A stretch of DNA of 44,569 nucleotides from an uncultured Alphaproteobacteria bacterium (GTDB lineage Bacteria > Pseudomonadota > Alphaproteobacteria > Puniceispirillales > Marisalimonadaceae). The first letter of the stretch is position 1. The number at the start of each line of letters is the position of its first letter. Below are positions 7,625 to 16,438 of the stretch, piece by piece. The notes under the pieces were generated by a model, which saw only the letters and a program-made list of their open reading frames with translations, was not told where the DNA came from and did no database searches. The DNA lies in the NCBI GenBank assembly GCA_937142855.1, contig CAKZQZ010000036.1:1-44569 (forward strand), read 5' to 3'. A program made the translations under genes and the position numbers.

Positions 7625-8608
7625 TTAAATAGTATCAATTTTAAAACATTGTTCAAAAACATCCTTATCAACGTTTCCACCAGATGCAATTACTAGCACG
7701 TTTTTTTCTCTAACATCAATTTTAGAGGTAATGGCCGCTGCAAGGGCTACTGCACCACCAGGTTCAAGAATTATTTTAAAATATTTGAAAGCAGCATGCA
7801 TTGCCATAAGAGACTCTTTATCTGATACTGATAGTCCAGCTGTTAAATTTTTTTGGTTAATTTCAAATGTTATATTACCAGGCTTCTCGGCTAAGAGTGC
7901 GTCACATATTGATTGGTCACGCATAGAATTCGTTACTATTTTATTAGCTTCTAGAGATTTTTTTGTATCATCAAAATTATCAGGTTCAACAGAATAAATT
8001 TTAGAATTTTTAAATTTTTCTTTAATTGCAGTACTTATGCCTGCTATTAACCCACCACCTCCACAACAGCAAAGTACAATATCTGGTTTTACATTTTTAA
8101 TTTCTAGTTGTTCAATACATTCTAAGCCAGTTGTACCTTGACCATTTATAACATCAATATGATCAAATGGGGGTATTATAGCAGCATTTGTTTTGTTAGC
8201 TATTTCCCTTCCAATTTGTTCTCTATCTTCTTTTTTTCTATCATATTTAATAATTGAAGCACCCCAAAAAGCGGTTCCTTCTAACTTTGCTTTTGGAGAA
8301 TCTATTGGCATTACTATTGTTGCCTCTCTGCCAGTTATTTTAGCCGCAGCAGCAACAGCTTGAGCATGGTTACCACTAGACCATGCAACAACTTTTTTGA
8401 TATTATCCGGTAGCTGTAAGACGGCATTCAAAGCGCCTCTATACTTAAAAGCTCCAATTGTTTGTAAATTTTCTGCTTTTAAAAAAAGGTTTGTTTTAAA
8501 TTTTTGATTTAAATATGAAGATTGTAAAAGAGGGGTTTTAACAACTTTATCTTTCAATCTATTTGATGAATTCATTATTTCATTGAATGAAACTTTTCGG
8601 TCTGTCAT
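7625..8608 (-). CDS. threonine/serine dehydratase-like PLP enzyme (fold type II)
   Basis: 327 residues, catalytic domain only, without the C-terminal ACT-like regulatory domain of IlvA. Lys55 in the AFKYRGA motif forms the PLP Schiff base, SSGNHAQ (79-85) binds the substrate carboxylate, and CCGGGGLIAG (about 181-190) holds the cofactor phosphate. The size and motifs fit a catabolic threonine dehydratase (TdcB-like), serine racemase or 3-hydroxyaspartate ammonia-lyase; these cannot be separated by eye. The likely reaction is L-threonine or L-serine to 2-oxobutyrate or pyruvate plus ammonia. The start is behind AGAGGT. It is transcribed away from dapA. Confidence 0.88.
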   Translation of the reverse strand: MTDRKVSFNEIMNSSNRLKDKVVKTPLLQSSYLNQKFKTNLFLKAENLQTIGAFKYRGALNAVLQLPDNIKKVVAWSSGNHAQAVAAAAKITGREATIVMPIDSPKAKLEGTAFWGASIIKYDRKKEDREQIGREIANKTNAAIIPPFDHIDVINGQGTTGLECIEQLEIKNVKPDIVLCCCGGGGLIAGISTAIKEKFKNSKIYSVEPDNFDDTKKSLEANKIVTNSMRDQSICDALLAEKPGNITFEINQKNLTAGLSVSDKESLMAMHAAFKYFKIILEPGGAVALAAAITSKIDVREKNVLVIASGGNVDKDVFEQCFKIDTI

Positions 8609-8639
8609 TGTTTACCTCTAAACATTTTAATAGTATGTC

Positions 8640-8668
8640 TTGTTAAATTTATTTCACATGATTATGAT
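8640..8668 (+). promoter_or_regulatory. sigma-70-type promoter for dapA-smpB
   Basis: TTGTTA (8640-8645), a 17-base spacer and TATGAT (8663-8668) lie 33 bases before the dapA start in the divergent gap. The -35 matches consensus at four of six positions and the -10 at five of six, with ideal spacing. It is likely to drive dapA and the genes after it. Confidence 0.55.
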
Positions 8669-8701
8669 ACAATAATTTTATTATTTTTGGCGAGGTTTTT
8701 T

Positions 8702-9577
8702 ATGATATTTCATAGTTCTTACACTGCTCTTTTGACACCTTTTAAAGATAAAAAAGTAGATTATGATGGGTATAGAAAGCTTATAGATTTTCAAATCGAA
8801 AATGGTACCCACGGTTTAGTTCCTGTTGGCACTACTGGAGAGTCACCAACTCTATCTCACGATGAACATAAAAAACTTGTTGAAGTTTGTATTGAGCAAT
8901 CTAATGGGAGGGTGCCGGTTATTGCGGGAGCTGGTTCTAACTCAACTGCAGAAGCTGTTGATTTTGTTAAGCATGCATGTGATGCAGGTGCAGATGGGTT
9001 ATTGGTAGTGACGCCATACTACAACAAACCGACACAATCCGGTTTACTAGCTCATTACAATGAACTAATTAAAAATTCGAATAAGCCTATTATTATTTAC
9101 GATATTCCAGGTAGATCTGTTATCAAAATGTCAGATGAAACCATGGCTGAGCTGGCTAAGAATGACCTTATAGTAGGAGTAAAAGATGCAACAGCAGACC
9201 TGGCAAGGCCAACAAGATTACAGAATATAATAGGCGATGATTTTATCCAACTTTCAGGAGAAGATGGTACTGCTTTAGCTTATTTAGCAGCAGGCGGGCA
9301 TGGCTGTATATCAGTAACTGCTAATATTGCACCTAATTTATTATCTAGAATGCATAATGCTTGGAAACAAGGAGATATCACAACTGCTCAAGAGATAAAT
9401 AAGAAATTAATGCCTTTGCACGATGCTTTATTTTGCGAAACAAGCCCTGGCCCATTGAAATATGCTGCCTCCTTAATGGGTATTTGTTCGTCAGAAGCTA
9501 GGCTTCCAATAGTTGATATTGAAGATTCTAGTAAAGTAAATGTTAAAAATGCTCTTAAAAAAGCCGCTTTGATTTAA
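8702..9577 (+). CDS. dapA: 4-hydroxy-tetrahydrodipicolinate synthase
   Basis: 291 residues from ATG 8702, which follows a GGCGAGG ribosome site; an in-frame TTG at 8687 contains that site and is rejected. With this start the catalytic residues fall at the same numbers as in the E. coli enzyme: Thr44-Thr45 (VGTTGES), Tyr133 and Arg138 (YDIPGRS), and Lys161 (GVKDAT), the Schiff-base lysine. DapA condenses pyruvate with aspartate semialdehyde, the first committed step to diaminopimelate and lysine, in the cytosol as a tetramer. smpB follows 11 bases later, as in many alphaproteobacteria. The LSGEDG loop (about 188-193) is normal. No truncation is seen. Confidence 0.96.
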   Translation: MIFHSSYTALLTPFKDKKVDYDGYRKLIDFQIENGTHGLVPVGTTGESPTLSHDEHKKLVEVCIEQSNGRVPVIAGAGSNSTAEAVDFVKHACDAGADGLLVVTPYYNKPTQSGLLAHYNELIKNSNKPIIIYDIPGRSVIKMSDETMAELAKNDLIVGVKDATADLARPTRLQNIIGDDFIQLSGEDGTALAYLAAGGHGCISVTANIAPNLLSRMHNAWKQGDITTAQEINKKLMPLHDALFCETSPGPLKYAASLMGICSSEARLPIVDIEDSSKVNVKNALKKAALI

Positions 9578-9588
9578 ATAGTTTATAC

Positions 9589-10071
9589 ATGAAAAAAAAT
9601 GAAGCTAAAGGAATTTCTGTCGGTAGAATAGCAGAAAATCGTAGAGCTAAGTTTGACTACTCTATAATCGATACTATTGAAGCTGGTATAATTTTACTGG
9701 GAAGTGAAGTCAAAAGCCTTAGGCTTGGCAGGGCAAGTATCGCAGAATCTTATGCAACTGAAGAACATGGTCACATTGTTTTAATAAATTCAAATATTCC
9801 TGAATATAGTTCTGCAGCGCGCGGTCAAAACCATGAGCCAAAAAGAATTAGACGTTTGTTAATTCACAAAAAAGAAAGAAATAAAATTTTTGGTCAAATT
9901 AAAAAAGAAGGTTGTACTGTTGTTCCACTAAGTTTGTACTTTAATCAAAAAGGAATTGCCAAATTATCTCTTGGTATAGCCGAGGGAAAGAAAAAAGTTG
10001 ATAAAAGACAAGTAATAAAAAAACGAGATTGGGATAGGGAAAAACACCGACTACTAAAAATTAATAATTGA
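9589..10071 (+). CDS. smpB: SsrA-binding protein SmpB
   Basis: 160 residues, usual length. NRRAKFDYSI (about 18-27), GIILLGSEVKSLR (33-45) and the RASI-x-ESYA stretch are the OB-fold core that binds the tRNA-like part of tmRNA. The lysine/arginine-rich tail KKKVDKRQVIKKRDWDREK is the part that enters the empty mRNA channel of the ribosome. It rescues stalled ribosomes together with tmRNA and EF-Tu. The ssrA gene itself is not in this window. It lies 11 bases after dapA and 38 before folK, on the same strand. Confidence 0.96.
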   Translation: MKKNEAKGISVGRIAENRRAKFDYSIIDTIEAGIILLGSEVKSLRLGRASIAESYATEEHGHIVLINSNIPEYSSAARGQNHEPKRIRRLLIHKKERNKIFGQIKKEGCTVVPLSLYFNQKGIAKLSLGIAEGKKKVDKRQVIKKRDWDREKHRLLKINN

Positions 10072-10109
10072 AACACTAGTATTTTACTTGATATGAATTT
10101 TATGTATTT

Positions 10110-10610
10110 ATGAAAAATGATAATTTAATCATCGCTGTAGGTGGTAACATAACTAACAAACAAGGTGTTCATCCCACTAAAGTCTGTGATGACGCTATTA
10201 ATCTTTTAAAAGATCATAAAATATATATAGAAAAACAATCAAAGTGGTATATTTCTGAGCCAATACCAGTTAGTTCACAACCTAAATATTTTAACAAAGT
10301 TATAATGGCCAAATCTTTTTTAAATGAATTAGAAATATTGAAAATTTTACATTTAATAGAGAAAAAATTTGGAAGGATTAGAAAAAAAGTTAATGAACCA
10401 AGAATAATAGATTTAGATTTAATTGATTGTTTTGGTTTAATTTTAGATAATGAAAACATTTCTATTCCTCACCCGAGGGCCCATCTCAGGAGATTTGTAA
10501 TGGAACCATTATCTGAAATTAATTCAAATTGGATACATCCCATTTATAAAAAAAGTGTTAGTCAAATTTTAAAAGATCTAAATAGACAAAACATTCAAGT
10601 TTTTAATTAA
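10110..10610 (+). CDS. folK: 2-amino-4-hydroxy-6-hydroxymethyldihydropteridine diphosphokinase (HPPK)
   Basis: 166 residues. It begins IIAVGGNI, the first strand of HPPK; SKWYISEPIP (about 44-53) precedes the substrate loop; PRIIDLDLID (about 99-108) carries the two metal-binding aspartates; and IPHPRAHLRRFVMEPL (about 119-134) is the ATP-binding signature. The enzyme transfers pyrophosphate from ATP to 6-hydroxymethyl-dihydropterin in folate synthesis. Other folate genes are not adjacent, so it is a lone member here, placed between smpB and rpoZ. The ORF is complete. Confidence 0.94.
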   Translation: MKNDNLIIAVGGNITNKQGVHPTKVCDDAINLLKDHKIYIEKQSKWYISEPIPVSSQPKYFNKVIMAKSFLNELEILKILHLIEKKFGRIRKKVNEPRIIDLDLIDCFGLILDNENISIPHPRAHLRRFVMEPLSEINSNWIHPIYKKSVSQILKDLNRQNIQVFN

Positions 10611-10618
10611 ATAATAGA

Positions 10619-10646
10619 TTGATTTTTTAAAGTTTTTCATTATAAA
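10619..10646 (+). promoter_or_regulatory. sigma-70-type promoter before rpoZ
   Basis: TTGATT (10619-10624), 16-base spacer and TATAAA (10641-10646) lie just upstream of the rpoZ ribosome site (TTGGAGA). Match to consensus is four of six and five of six. It would give rpoZ a short leader independent of folK. Confidence 0.5.
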
Positions 10647-10666
10647 CATCCTTTTTGGAGATTTAA

Positions 10667-11068
10667 ATGGCACGTGTTACTGTTGAAGACTGTATAGAAA
10701 AAATTCCTAATAGATTTGATTTAGTTATTGCTGCTGCTCAACGTTCTAGAGAAATATCAAATGGTATGCCAATTGAAATCGACCGTGATAATGATAAGAA
10801 CCCAGTTGTTTCTCTCAGAGAAATAGCATGCGATGCTGTGGATGCAGAAAGCTTGCATGAAAGATTTATCAGATCTATGCAAAAAAATCTAATTAATGAA
10901 GATAAGAATTCAGAAGAAGAATTATCTCTTGAAGAAGAATTTGCTGCATATCTTAATGAGTCTAAAAGTCCTGAATCCGCAGATAAAACACTTTTCCCAC
11001 AAGTTAATATTAGTAACGAAGATTCTTTTGAGGACATATCTGAAGAATTACTCAAAAAAGAAGATTAA
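10667..11068 (+). CDS. rpoZ: DNA-directed RNA polymerase omega subunit
   Basis: 133 residues. [19 protein letters not shown] (1-19) and [10 protein letters not shown] (23-32) are the omega core that clamps the beta-prime C terminus and helps form a ppGpp site in proteobacterial polymerase. The C-terminal third is unusually acidic (many Glu and Asp after residue 75), longer than E. coli omega but common in alphaproteobacteria. The start is behind TTGGAGA. The next gene is the ppGpp synthase/hydrolase, so target and signal enzyme are neighbours, as in E. coli. Confidence 0.95.
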   Translation: MARVTVEDCIEKIPNRFDLVIAAAQRSREISNGMPIEIDRDNDKNPVVSLREIACDAVDAESLHERFIRSMQKNLINEDKNSEEELSLEEEFAAYLNESKSPESADKTLFPQVNISNEDSFEDISEELLKKED

Positions 11069-11113
11069 ATTTATTTATATATTTAATTAATTAATTAGGA
11101 TTTATTTATAGAT

Positions 11114-11137
11114 ATAATACTAAGAATTTAGTATTAT
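11114..11137. promoter_or_regulatory. 10-bp perfect inverted repeat overlapping a TATAAT box before spoT
   Basis: Two 10-base arms (ATAATACTAA and its complement) are separated by GAAT and end seven bases before the spoT ATG. The left arm overlaps TATAAT at 11113-11118, so the repeat sits where an operator or a start-proximal RNA hairpin would act. A -35-like TTAATT at 11091 is weak. Its function is not proven by sequence. Confidence 0.4.
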
Positions 11138-11144
11138 TCTTAAA

Positions 11145-13262
11145 ATGTTATCCACCGCATCAGAACTTTATAGTAAAATTTCTAAATATGATAATTTCGT
11201 TTGTGAGCGCACAATAGAAAAAGCTTATTATCTATCTGAAAAAGCTCATTCAAACCAATTTAGATCTAGTGGTGAGAAATATTTCACTCATCCAGTGGCA
11301 GTAGCGGAATACCTTATTGAAATGAAACTAGACAGTGCGACAATCATCACGGCACTCTTGCATGATGTTGTGGAAGATAGTGAGGTAACTCTTGATGAAA
11401 TTAGCAAAGAATTTGGAAATGAAATTTCTAAATTAGTTGATGGTGTAACTAAATTATCAAAATTGGAATTAAAGTTTGGATTTGCTCAAGCTGAAAATTT
11501 TAGAAAACTTCTTCTAGCTTCCTCTGATGATATAAGAGTTTTACTAGTTAAACTAGCAGATAGATTACATAACATCAGAACGATTGATGGAATTAAAAGC
11601 TATGAAAAAAAATCTAGAATTTGCTTTGAGACTTTAGAAATTTTTGCACCTTTGGCTGAACGTCTTGGTATTAATGCAATTCAAAGAGAATTAGAGGATA
11701 GATGTTTTGCTATAGTGAAGCCAGAAACTCAAGATTCAATTGTAAGGCGTTTGAAATTAATTTATTCAAAAGATGAATTGAATATACCGGCTATAGCTAA
11801 AGAAATTGAAACTCTTTTAAATCAAAATAATATTAACTGTAATGTGACAGGAAGAGTTAAAAGTAGCTATTCTATTTGGAAGAAAATGCAACGTAAAAAC
11901 TTAAGTATGGATCAATTATCTGATATTATGGCCTTTCGTGTTATCGTTGATGATGTTTCGTCCTGTTATAAAAGTGTTGGAATACTCCATCAAGAATATA
12001 CGGCGGTGATGGGAAGGTTTAAAGACTATATATCTGCTCCTAAAAGAAATGGTTATCAATCTCTTCATTCCAGCTTGGTAGGTCCACAAAAAACAAAAAT
12101 AGAAGTTCAAATTCGTACATCAATTATGAACGAATTTGCTTTAAATGGTATTGCTGCTCATTGGATGTATAAAGATGGAGCTAAATGGTCAGAAGGTATA
12201 AAATATAAATGGGTCAGAGAACTTATACAAATACTTGAAGAGAGTAATGAGCCTGAAGAGTTTTTAGAAAATACTAAATTAGAGATGTATAATGACCAAG
12301 TTTTTTGTTTCACTCCAAAAGGTAATCTAATTATTTTACCTAAAGGTGCTAATGCAGTTGATTTCTCTTATGCCGTACATTCAGAAGTTGGAAATGCTGC
12401 AGTTGGAGCCAAAATCAACAATAAAAAAAGATTAATTACAACTGAAATAAAAAACGGAGACCAGGTAGAGATTTTAACCTCAAAAAATAGTTTTCCAGAC
12501 CCTAAATGGATAGACACTTGTATTACTGGTAAAGCAAAATCAGCTATTAGAAGATTTATAAGAATAAGAGAAACAAAAGAATTTTTACAATTGGGAACCG
12601 CTTTGCTTCAAAAAGAATATAGGCAGCAAAATAAAAGAATGAATGCAACCAGTCTTGGTAAAATAATAAATGAATATGGCCTCTCAGATTTAGATGAGTT
12701 GTTAATAGAAATTGGAAAGGGTAATATAAATTCTAGAGATGTTTTGAATTTTTTATATCCTAAAATAGATAATCAAAAAAAAGAATTACCAAAACTACAA
12801 AAAATTAATTCCCAAGAAAGTATAAAAATCAAGGGTGTGGTTGATGGTATGGCTATACATTATGCCCATTGCTGTCACCCTTTACCTGGAGAGAGAATTG
12901 TTGGCATAGTAACAACTGGAAAAGGCATTACCATTCATGCATTAGACTGTTTTGCGTTAGAAAAATTTAACGATACACCTGAAATGTGGCTAGAAGTATC
13001 CTGGGATGCAGAAAATATTAAATTTCACAAAGGAAGTTTGGTAGCTACACTATCTAACGAACCTGGCAGTTTAGCTGATGTTACAAAAATAATTAGCATA
13101 AATAATGGAAATATATCTAATATTCAAGTAATATCCAGAGGCTTAGATTTCTATAAGTTTAATATAGATTTAGAAGTGCAAAATATAAATCACCTTAACC
13201 AAATTATAGCTGCTATGAGATTGTCTCAATTTGTAGAAAGCGTTGATAGGGGCAAAGACTGA
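11145..13262 (+). CDS. spoT: bifunctional (p)ppGpp synthetase/hydrolase (RelA/SpoT homologue)
   Basis: 705 residues, typical of long Rsh enzymes. The HD hydrolase domain is intact: His49 (FTHP), His73-Asp74 (LLHDVVED) and ADRLHNIRT (about 136-144). The synthetase domain has VKSSYSIWKKMQRK and RFKDYISAPKRNGYQSLH followed by EVQIRT, so both activities are likely. Next come a TGS domain (FCFTPKGNLIILPKGANAVDF), a conserved YAHCCHPLPGE stretch and a C-terminal ACT domain. It sets the alarmone level in response to amino-acid and carbon shortage. No other Rsh is in the window. The start lies just after an inverted repeat. Confidence 0.96.
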   Translation: MLSTASELYSKISKYDNFVCERTIEKAYYLSEKAHSNQFRSSGEKYFTHPVAVAEYLIEMKLDSATIITALLHDVVEDSEVTLDEISKEFGNEISKLVDGVTKLSKLELKFGFAQAENFRKLLLASSDDIRVLLVKLADRLHNIRTIDGIKSYEKKSRICFETLEIFAPLAERLGINAIQRELEDRCFAIVKPETQDSIVRRLKLIYSKDELNIPAIAKEIETLLNQNNINCNVTGRVKSSYSIWKKMQRKNLSMDQLSDIMAFRVIVDDVSSCYKSVGILHQEYTAVMGRFKDYISAPKRNGYQSLHSSLVGPQKTKIEVQIRTSIMNEFALNGIAAHWMYKDGAKWSEGIKYKWVRELIQILEESNEPEEFLENTKLEMYNDQVFCFTPKGNLIILPKGANAVDFSYAVHSEVGNAAVGAKINNKKRLITTEIKNGDQVEILTSKNSFPDPKWIDTCITGKAKSAIRRFIRIRETKEFLQLGTALLQKEYRQQNKRMNATSLGKIINEYGLSDLDELLIEIGKGNINSRDVLNFLYPKIDNQKKELPKLQKINSQESIKIKGVVDGMAIHYAHCCHPLPGERIVGIVTTGKGITIHALDCFALEKFNDTPEMWLEVSWDAENIKFHKGSLVATLSNEPGSLADVTKIISINNGNISNIQVISRGLDFYKFNIDLEVQNINHLNQIIAAMRLSQFVESVDRGKD

Positions 13263-13290
13263 ATGGAGTATTTAAATTAATAAAATTAGT

Positions 13291-13776
13291 ATGTCTTTGA
13301 AATTTTTATATAATAAATCAAAAAGATTTGTCTCCTATTATAAATTAAAGTTAGCTCGATTACCTGCTTCTTCCTATGCTATCTCTTCTGGTTTTGCATG
13401 TGGCTCTATGGTATCTTTTACCCCGCTTTTAGGTTTTCATTTTTTGTTAGCTATTATGTTTGCTTATTTGCTCAGAGCTAATTACATAGCTGCTTTACTT
13501 GGTACAATAATTGGAAATCCTGTAACATTCCCATTTATTTGGGGTTTAATATACAAAGTGGGTGCATTTGTAGTTGATAAACCAAATAGTAATCTTAGCC
13601 CTAACATTAATTTTGATATGATTGTTAATCAAACGTATGAAATATTTATTCCCATGGTTGTCGGGGGAGCAATTTTAGCAATTCCTATTTGGGTATCAAC
13701 CTACTATATAACTTATAGTTTTGTTTCTTCTTTTAAGAAGGCCAGACTTAAAAAAAAGAAAAAAATCGAGAGGTAG
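13291..13776 (+). CDS. DUF2062 family membrane protein
   Basis: 161 residues. The stretch SGFACGSMVSFTPLLGFHF followed by LLRANYIAALLGTIIGNPVT (about 33-75) is the DUF2062 signature: a G-x-x-G-x-F-x-x-x-x-P-x-x-G-F/H pattern with a GNP-x-T helix. Three membrane helices are visible and the C terminus is very basic (KKKKKIER). The function is unknown in the family. Its position between the Rsh gene and pdxJ is recurrent in alphaproteobacteria. pdxJ starts three bases after its stop, and the pdxJ ribosome site lies in its last codons. Confidence 0.88.
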   Translation: MSLKFLYNKSKRFVSYYKLKLARLPASSYAISSGFACGSMVSFTPLLGFHFLLAIMFAYLLRANYIAALLGTIIGNPVTFPFIWGLIYKVGAFVVDKPNSNLSPNINFDMIVNQTYEIFIPMVVGGAILAIPIWVSTYYITYSFVSSFKKARLKKKKKIER

Positions 13777-13779
13777 ATT

Positions 13780-14517
13780 TTGGATAGATATATAAAATTA
13801 GGAGTTAACATAGATCATGTTGCCACTCTTAGAAATGCAAGAGGAGGTAACTATCCTGATGTAATCGCAGCTGCTAAGATTGCAGAACAGTCAGGAGCTG
13901 ACTCAATAACTGTCCATCTTAGAGAGGATAGAAGACACATAAATGAAAACGACCTAGAAAACTTATTAAACAATATAAATGTTCCATTAAACCTAGAAAT
14001 AGCAGCTAAACAAGAAACTATTGAAATTGCATTAAATAACCAACCAAAATCAATTTGTTTTGTTCCAGAAAATAGACAAGAAATTACCACTGAAGGTGGT
14101 CTAGATGTAAAAAAAAACTTTAATTATTTAAAAGAAATAATTGATCCTATCTTAAAAACAGATATAGAAATATCAGTTTTTGTTGACCCTTCTGAAGAAC
14201 AATTGCAAGCGACTAAAGAGTTAGGAGTTAAAACTATAGAACTTCATACAGGGGCATATGCAAACGCCTTTGAAAACAAATTAAATATTGAATTTGAATT
14301 AGATAAATTAAGATCTAGTGCTTTTTTAGCAAAAAAACTCCTTTTAAATTGTCATGCTGGTCATGGACTAAATTTTGATAACGTTGTTTCAATTGCTAAG
14401 ATTTCAAATATATTAGAGCTTAATATTGGACACTTTATTATTGCAGACTCTATTTTTAATGGCTTAAAAAAATCAATTCAAAAAATGAGAACAATCATTA
14501 ACGAAGCTTCATTATGA
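13780..14517 (+). CDS. pdxJ: pyridoxine 5'-phosphate synthase
   Basis: 245 residues from a TTG start behind GAGAGG (13768-13773). LGVNIDHVATLRNARGG (about 6-22) contains the catalytic and phosphate-binding residues, followed by DSITVHLREDRRHI and later LLLNCHAGHGLN. PdxJ condenses 1-deoxy-xylulose 5-phosphate with 3-amino-2-oxopropyl phosphate to make pyridoxine phosphate, as an octameric TIM barrel in the cytosol. DXP is also the substrate of Dxr, encoded further along at 40225. No ATG lies near the conserved N terminus, so TTG is the best start. The acpS start overlaps its stop by four bases. Confidence 0.95.
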   Translation: MDRYIKLGVNIDHVATLRNARGGNYPDVIAAAKIAEQSGADSITVHLREDRRHINENDLENLLNNINVPLNLEIAAKQETIEIALNNQPKSICFVPENRQEITTEGGLDVKKNFNYLKEIIDPILKTDIEISVFVDPSEEQLQATKELGVKTIELHTGAYANAFENKLNIEFELDKLRSSAFLAKKLLLNCHAGHGLNFDNVVSIAKISNILELNIGHFIIADSIFNGLKKSIQKMRTIINEASL

Positions 14518-14939
14518 TTTTAGGTATTGGAACAGATATTGTTGACGCTAATAGAATAGATAAAATTTATAATAAATTTAATTATAAGTTTGTTGAGCGT
14601 TTATACGGTTCTAATGAAATCAATATTTTGAATGATAGAAAAAAAACATCTATTAATTTTTTAGCAAAAAGGTTTGCTGCGAAAGAGGCTACATGGAAAG
14701 CTTTAAGCTTTAGCAGAGGGGATGGTCTTTTTTTTAAAGAAATGGAAATATTAAATGATAAAAATGGACAACCCTATTTGTTTTTTTCAGGTAAAACAAG
14801 GGACTATGTTTGTCAAAGAGAAAGATCTTTAGGAGGTAACTTAAACTTTAGTATTTCCATGTCAGATGAGCCTCCATATGCACTTGCATTTGTTGTAATT
14901 TCCCTTGCTCCAATTAAAAAGGTGTTGCATAAGATTTAA
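14514..14939 (+). CDS. acpS: holo-[acyl-carrier-protein] synthase
   Basis: 141 residues. ILGIGTDIVDANRI (2-15) has the metal-binding aspartate, and RFAAKEATWKAL (about 52-63) has the glutamate and lysine that hold Mg2+ and CoA. It transfers the 4'-phosphopantetheine arm from CoA to apo-ACP, switching on fatty acid synthesis. It starts inside the pdxJ stop (ATGA), which implies coupled translation, and lepB follows after 33 bases. Length is slightly above E. coli AcpS because of a short C-terminal tail. Confidence 0.94.
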   Translation: MILGIGTDIVDANRIDKIYNKFNYKFVERLYGSNEINILNDRKKTSINFLAKRFAAKEATWKALSFSRGDGLFFKEMEILNDKNGQPYLFFSGKTRDYVCQRERSLGGNLNFSISMSDEPPYALAFVVISLAPIKKVLHKI

Positions 14940-14972
14940 TTTGAAAAAGTTTTTTTTATTGGAGATTGTTTG

Positions 14973-15719
14973 ATGAATGTTAATAAAAGTAAAAGCAATA
15001 ATTCTATAAAAGAACTTTTCAAGACTCTTCTAATTGCGGGTTCTATAGCTATTTTTTTTAGGTCAATCTTTTTTGAGCCTTTTAATATACCTTCGGGTTC
15101 TATGATACCGTCTTTATTAGTTGGCGATTATTTATTTGTATCGAAATATTCTTATGGTTATTCAAAATATAGTTTTCCTTTTGGTGTTGTTCCAATTACT
15201 GATAGGATATTTGAAAAATCCCCTAAAAGAGGGGATATAATTGTTTTCAGAAAACCAGGTGACGAAACTATAGACTATATCAAAAGGTTGGTCGCACTTC
15301 CTAATGATACTGTTCAAGTTAAAAATGGAGTTCTTTATATTAATAAAAAAATGGTAGAAAGAACTAAGTCTAATGTTGGTGTCATGAAGAATAATTTTGG
15401 TGATGAGAAAATATTTACTCAATACAAAGAAACCTTCGATGGATTAAATTTTCATGAGATAATTGAAGCAAGTGATCAAGATCTTTTTGATGATACAATC
15501 GAATTTAAGGTTCCTGATAATCATTTTTTCTTTATGGGAGATAATAGAGATAATAGTCGAGATAGTCGAAGTCCTGAAGTTGGTTTTGTTCCCAAAAGAA
15601 ACTTAATTGGTAAAGCTCAAATTATATTTTTTTCTCATAACAGTTCTGCTTCCATTTTTGAATTCTGGAAATGGCATAAAGCAATTAGGTTTTCTAGGAT
15701 TGGTAAGGCAATAGAATAG
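14973..15719 (+). CDS. lepB: signal peptidase I
   Basis: 248 residues from ATG 14973, eight bases after GGAG; an in-frame TTG three bases earlier is less well placed. There is one N-terminal membrane anchor (about 20-37). The catalytic serine is in FNIPSGSMIPSL, the catalytic lysine in YIKRLVALPND, and box E is MGDNRDNSRDSR. It cleaves signal peptides from Sec- and Tat-exported proteins on the periplasmic side. It shares one base with the rnc start, as in many proteobacterial lepB-rnc-era-recO clusters. Confidence 0.96.
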   Translation: MNVNKSKSNNSIKELFKTLLIAGSIAIFFRSIFFEPFNIPSGSMIPSLLVGDYLFVSKYSYGYSKYSFPFGVVPITDRIFEKSPKRGDIIVFRKPGDETIDYIKRLVALPNDTVQVKNGVLYINKKMVERTKSNVGVMKNNFGDEKIFTQYKETFDGLNFHEIIEASDQDLFDDTIEFKVPDNHFFFMGDNRDNSRDSRSPEVGFVPKRNLIGKAQIIFFSHNSSASIFEFWKWHKAIRFSRIGKAIE

Positions 15720-16438
15720 TGCTGATTTCTGAACTTGAAAAAAAGATTAACTATAAATTTATTAATGAGGATATTTTAAAAGAAGCCTTAATTCATTCTA
15801 GTTATGTATCTAAAAAGAATAATCCCAGAAATCAAAGTTATGAAAGGTTAGAATTCCTGGGTGATAGGGTTCTTGGGTTAATTTTGGCTGAATATTTTTA
15901 TAAAACATTCCCTAATGCGAATGAGGGTGCTCTAAATAATTATTTTCAAAAAAATGCTAATCAAGATTTTTTGGCACAATATGCTAAACAAATTAATTTA
16001 TCTAAGTTTATAATGACTCAAAAGGGTGATAATTTAAGTAATAATAATTCTGTATTAAGCGATGTTGTTGAAGCAATCATTGCTGCAATATACTTGGACT
16101 CGGGTATTGAAAAATCTAAAAAGTTTATAGTGAACGAAATTATTAATAAAATTCCTACATCTTTTGACAATGAAAAGCATTCTAAATCAACACTACAAGA
16201 ATTTTGTCTCAAAGAGTTTAGGTGTTTACCAGAATATAAGATGTTAGATAAATCTGGTTTAGAACATAAACCAATTTTTAAGGTATCTGTTAGCATCAAA
16301 GATTTTAAATCAGTCACAGCAATTGGACCTAATTTAAAAAATGCAGAAGAAACAGCAGCATCAAAGCTACTGTTTATTTTAAAAAATAAAATCAATTTAA
16401 AAGCTAGTGGTTACAATAATTTTGAGTCAAAAACTTAA
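15719..16438 (+). CDS. rnc: ribonuclease III
   Basis: 239 residues from a GTG that overlaps the lepB stop by one base; AAGG upstream may serve as ribosome site. The nuclease signature YERLEFLGDRVLGL (about 41-54) and DVVEAIIAAIYLD (about 115-127) supply the metal-binding acids. A double-stranded RNA-binding domain covers about 160-225. It processes rRNA precursors and double-stranded mRNA structures. The gene overlaps era. Confidence 0.95.
   Translation: MLISELEKKINYKFINEDILKEALIHSSYVSKKNNPRNQSYERLEFLGDRVLGLILAEYFYKTFPNANEGALNNYFQKNANQDFLAQYAKQINLSKFIMTQKGDNLSNNNSVLSDVVEAIIAAIYLDSGIEKSKKFIVNEIINKIPTSFDNEKHSKSTLQEFCLKEFRCLPEYKMLDKSGLEHKPIFKVSVSIKDFKSVTAIGPNLKNAEETAASKLLFILKNKINLKASGYNNFESKT

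Noticed and set aside
8687-8701. TTG start giving dapA five extra residues
   Set aside because: These bases contain the GGCGAGG ribosome site, and only the ATG at 8702 puts the catalytic residues at the E. coli numbering.
10738-11055. 105-residue minus-strand reading frame opposite rpoZ
   Set aside because: It mirrors rpoZ codons, is serine-rich as antisense of acidic coding sequence tends to be, and shows no recognised motif.
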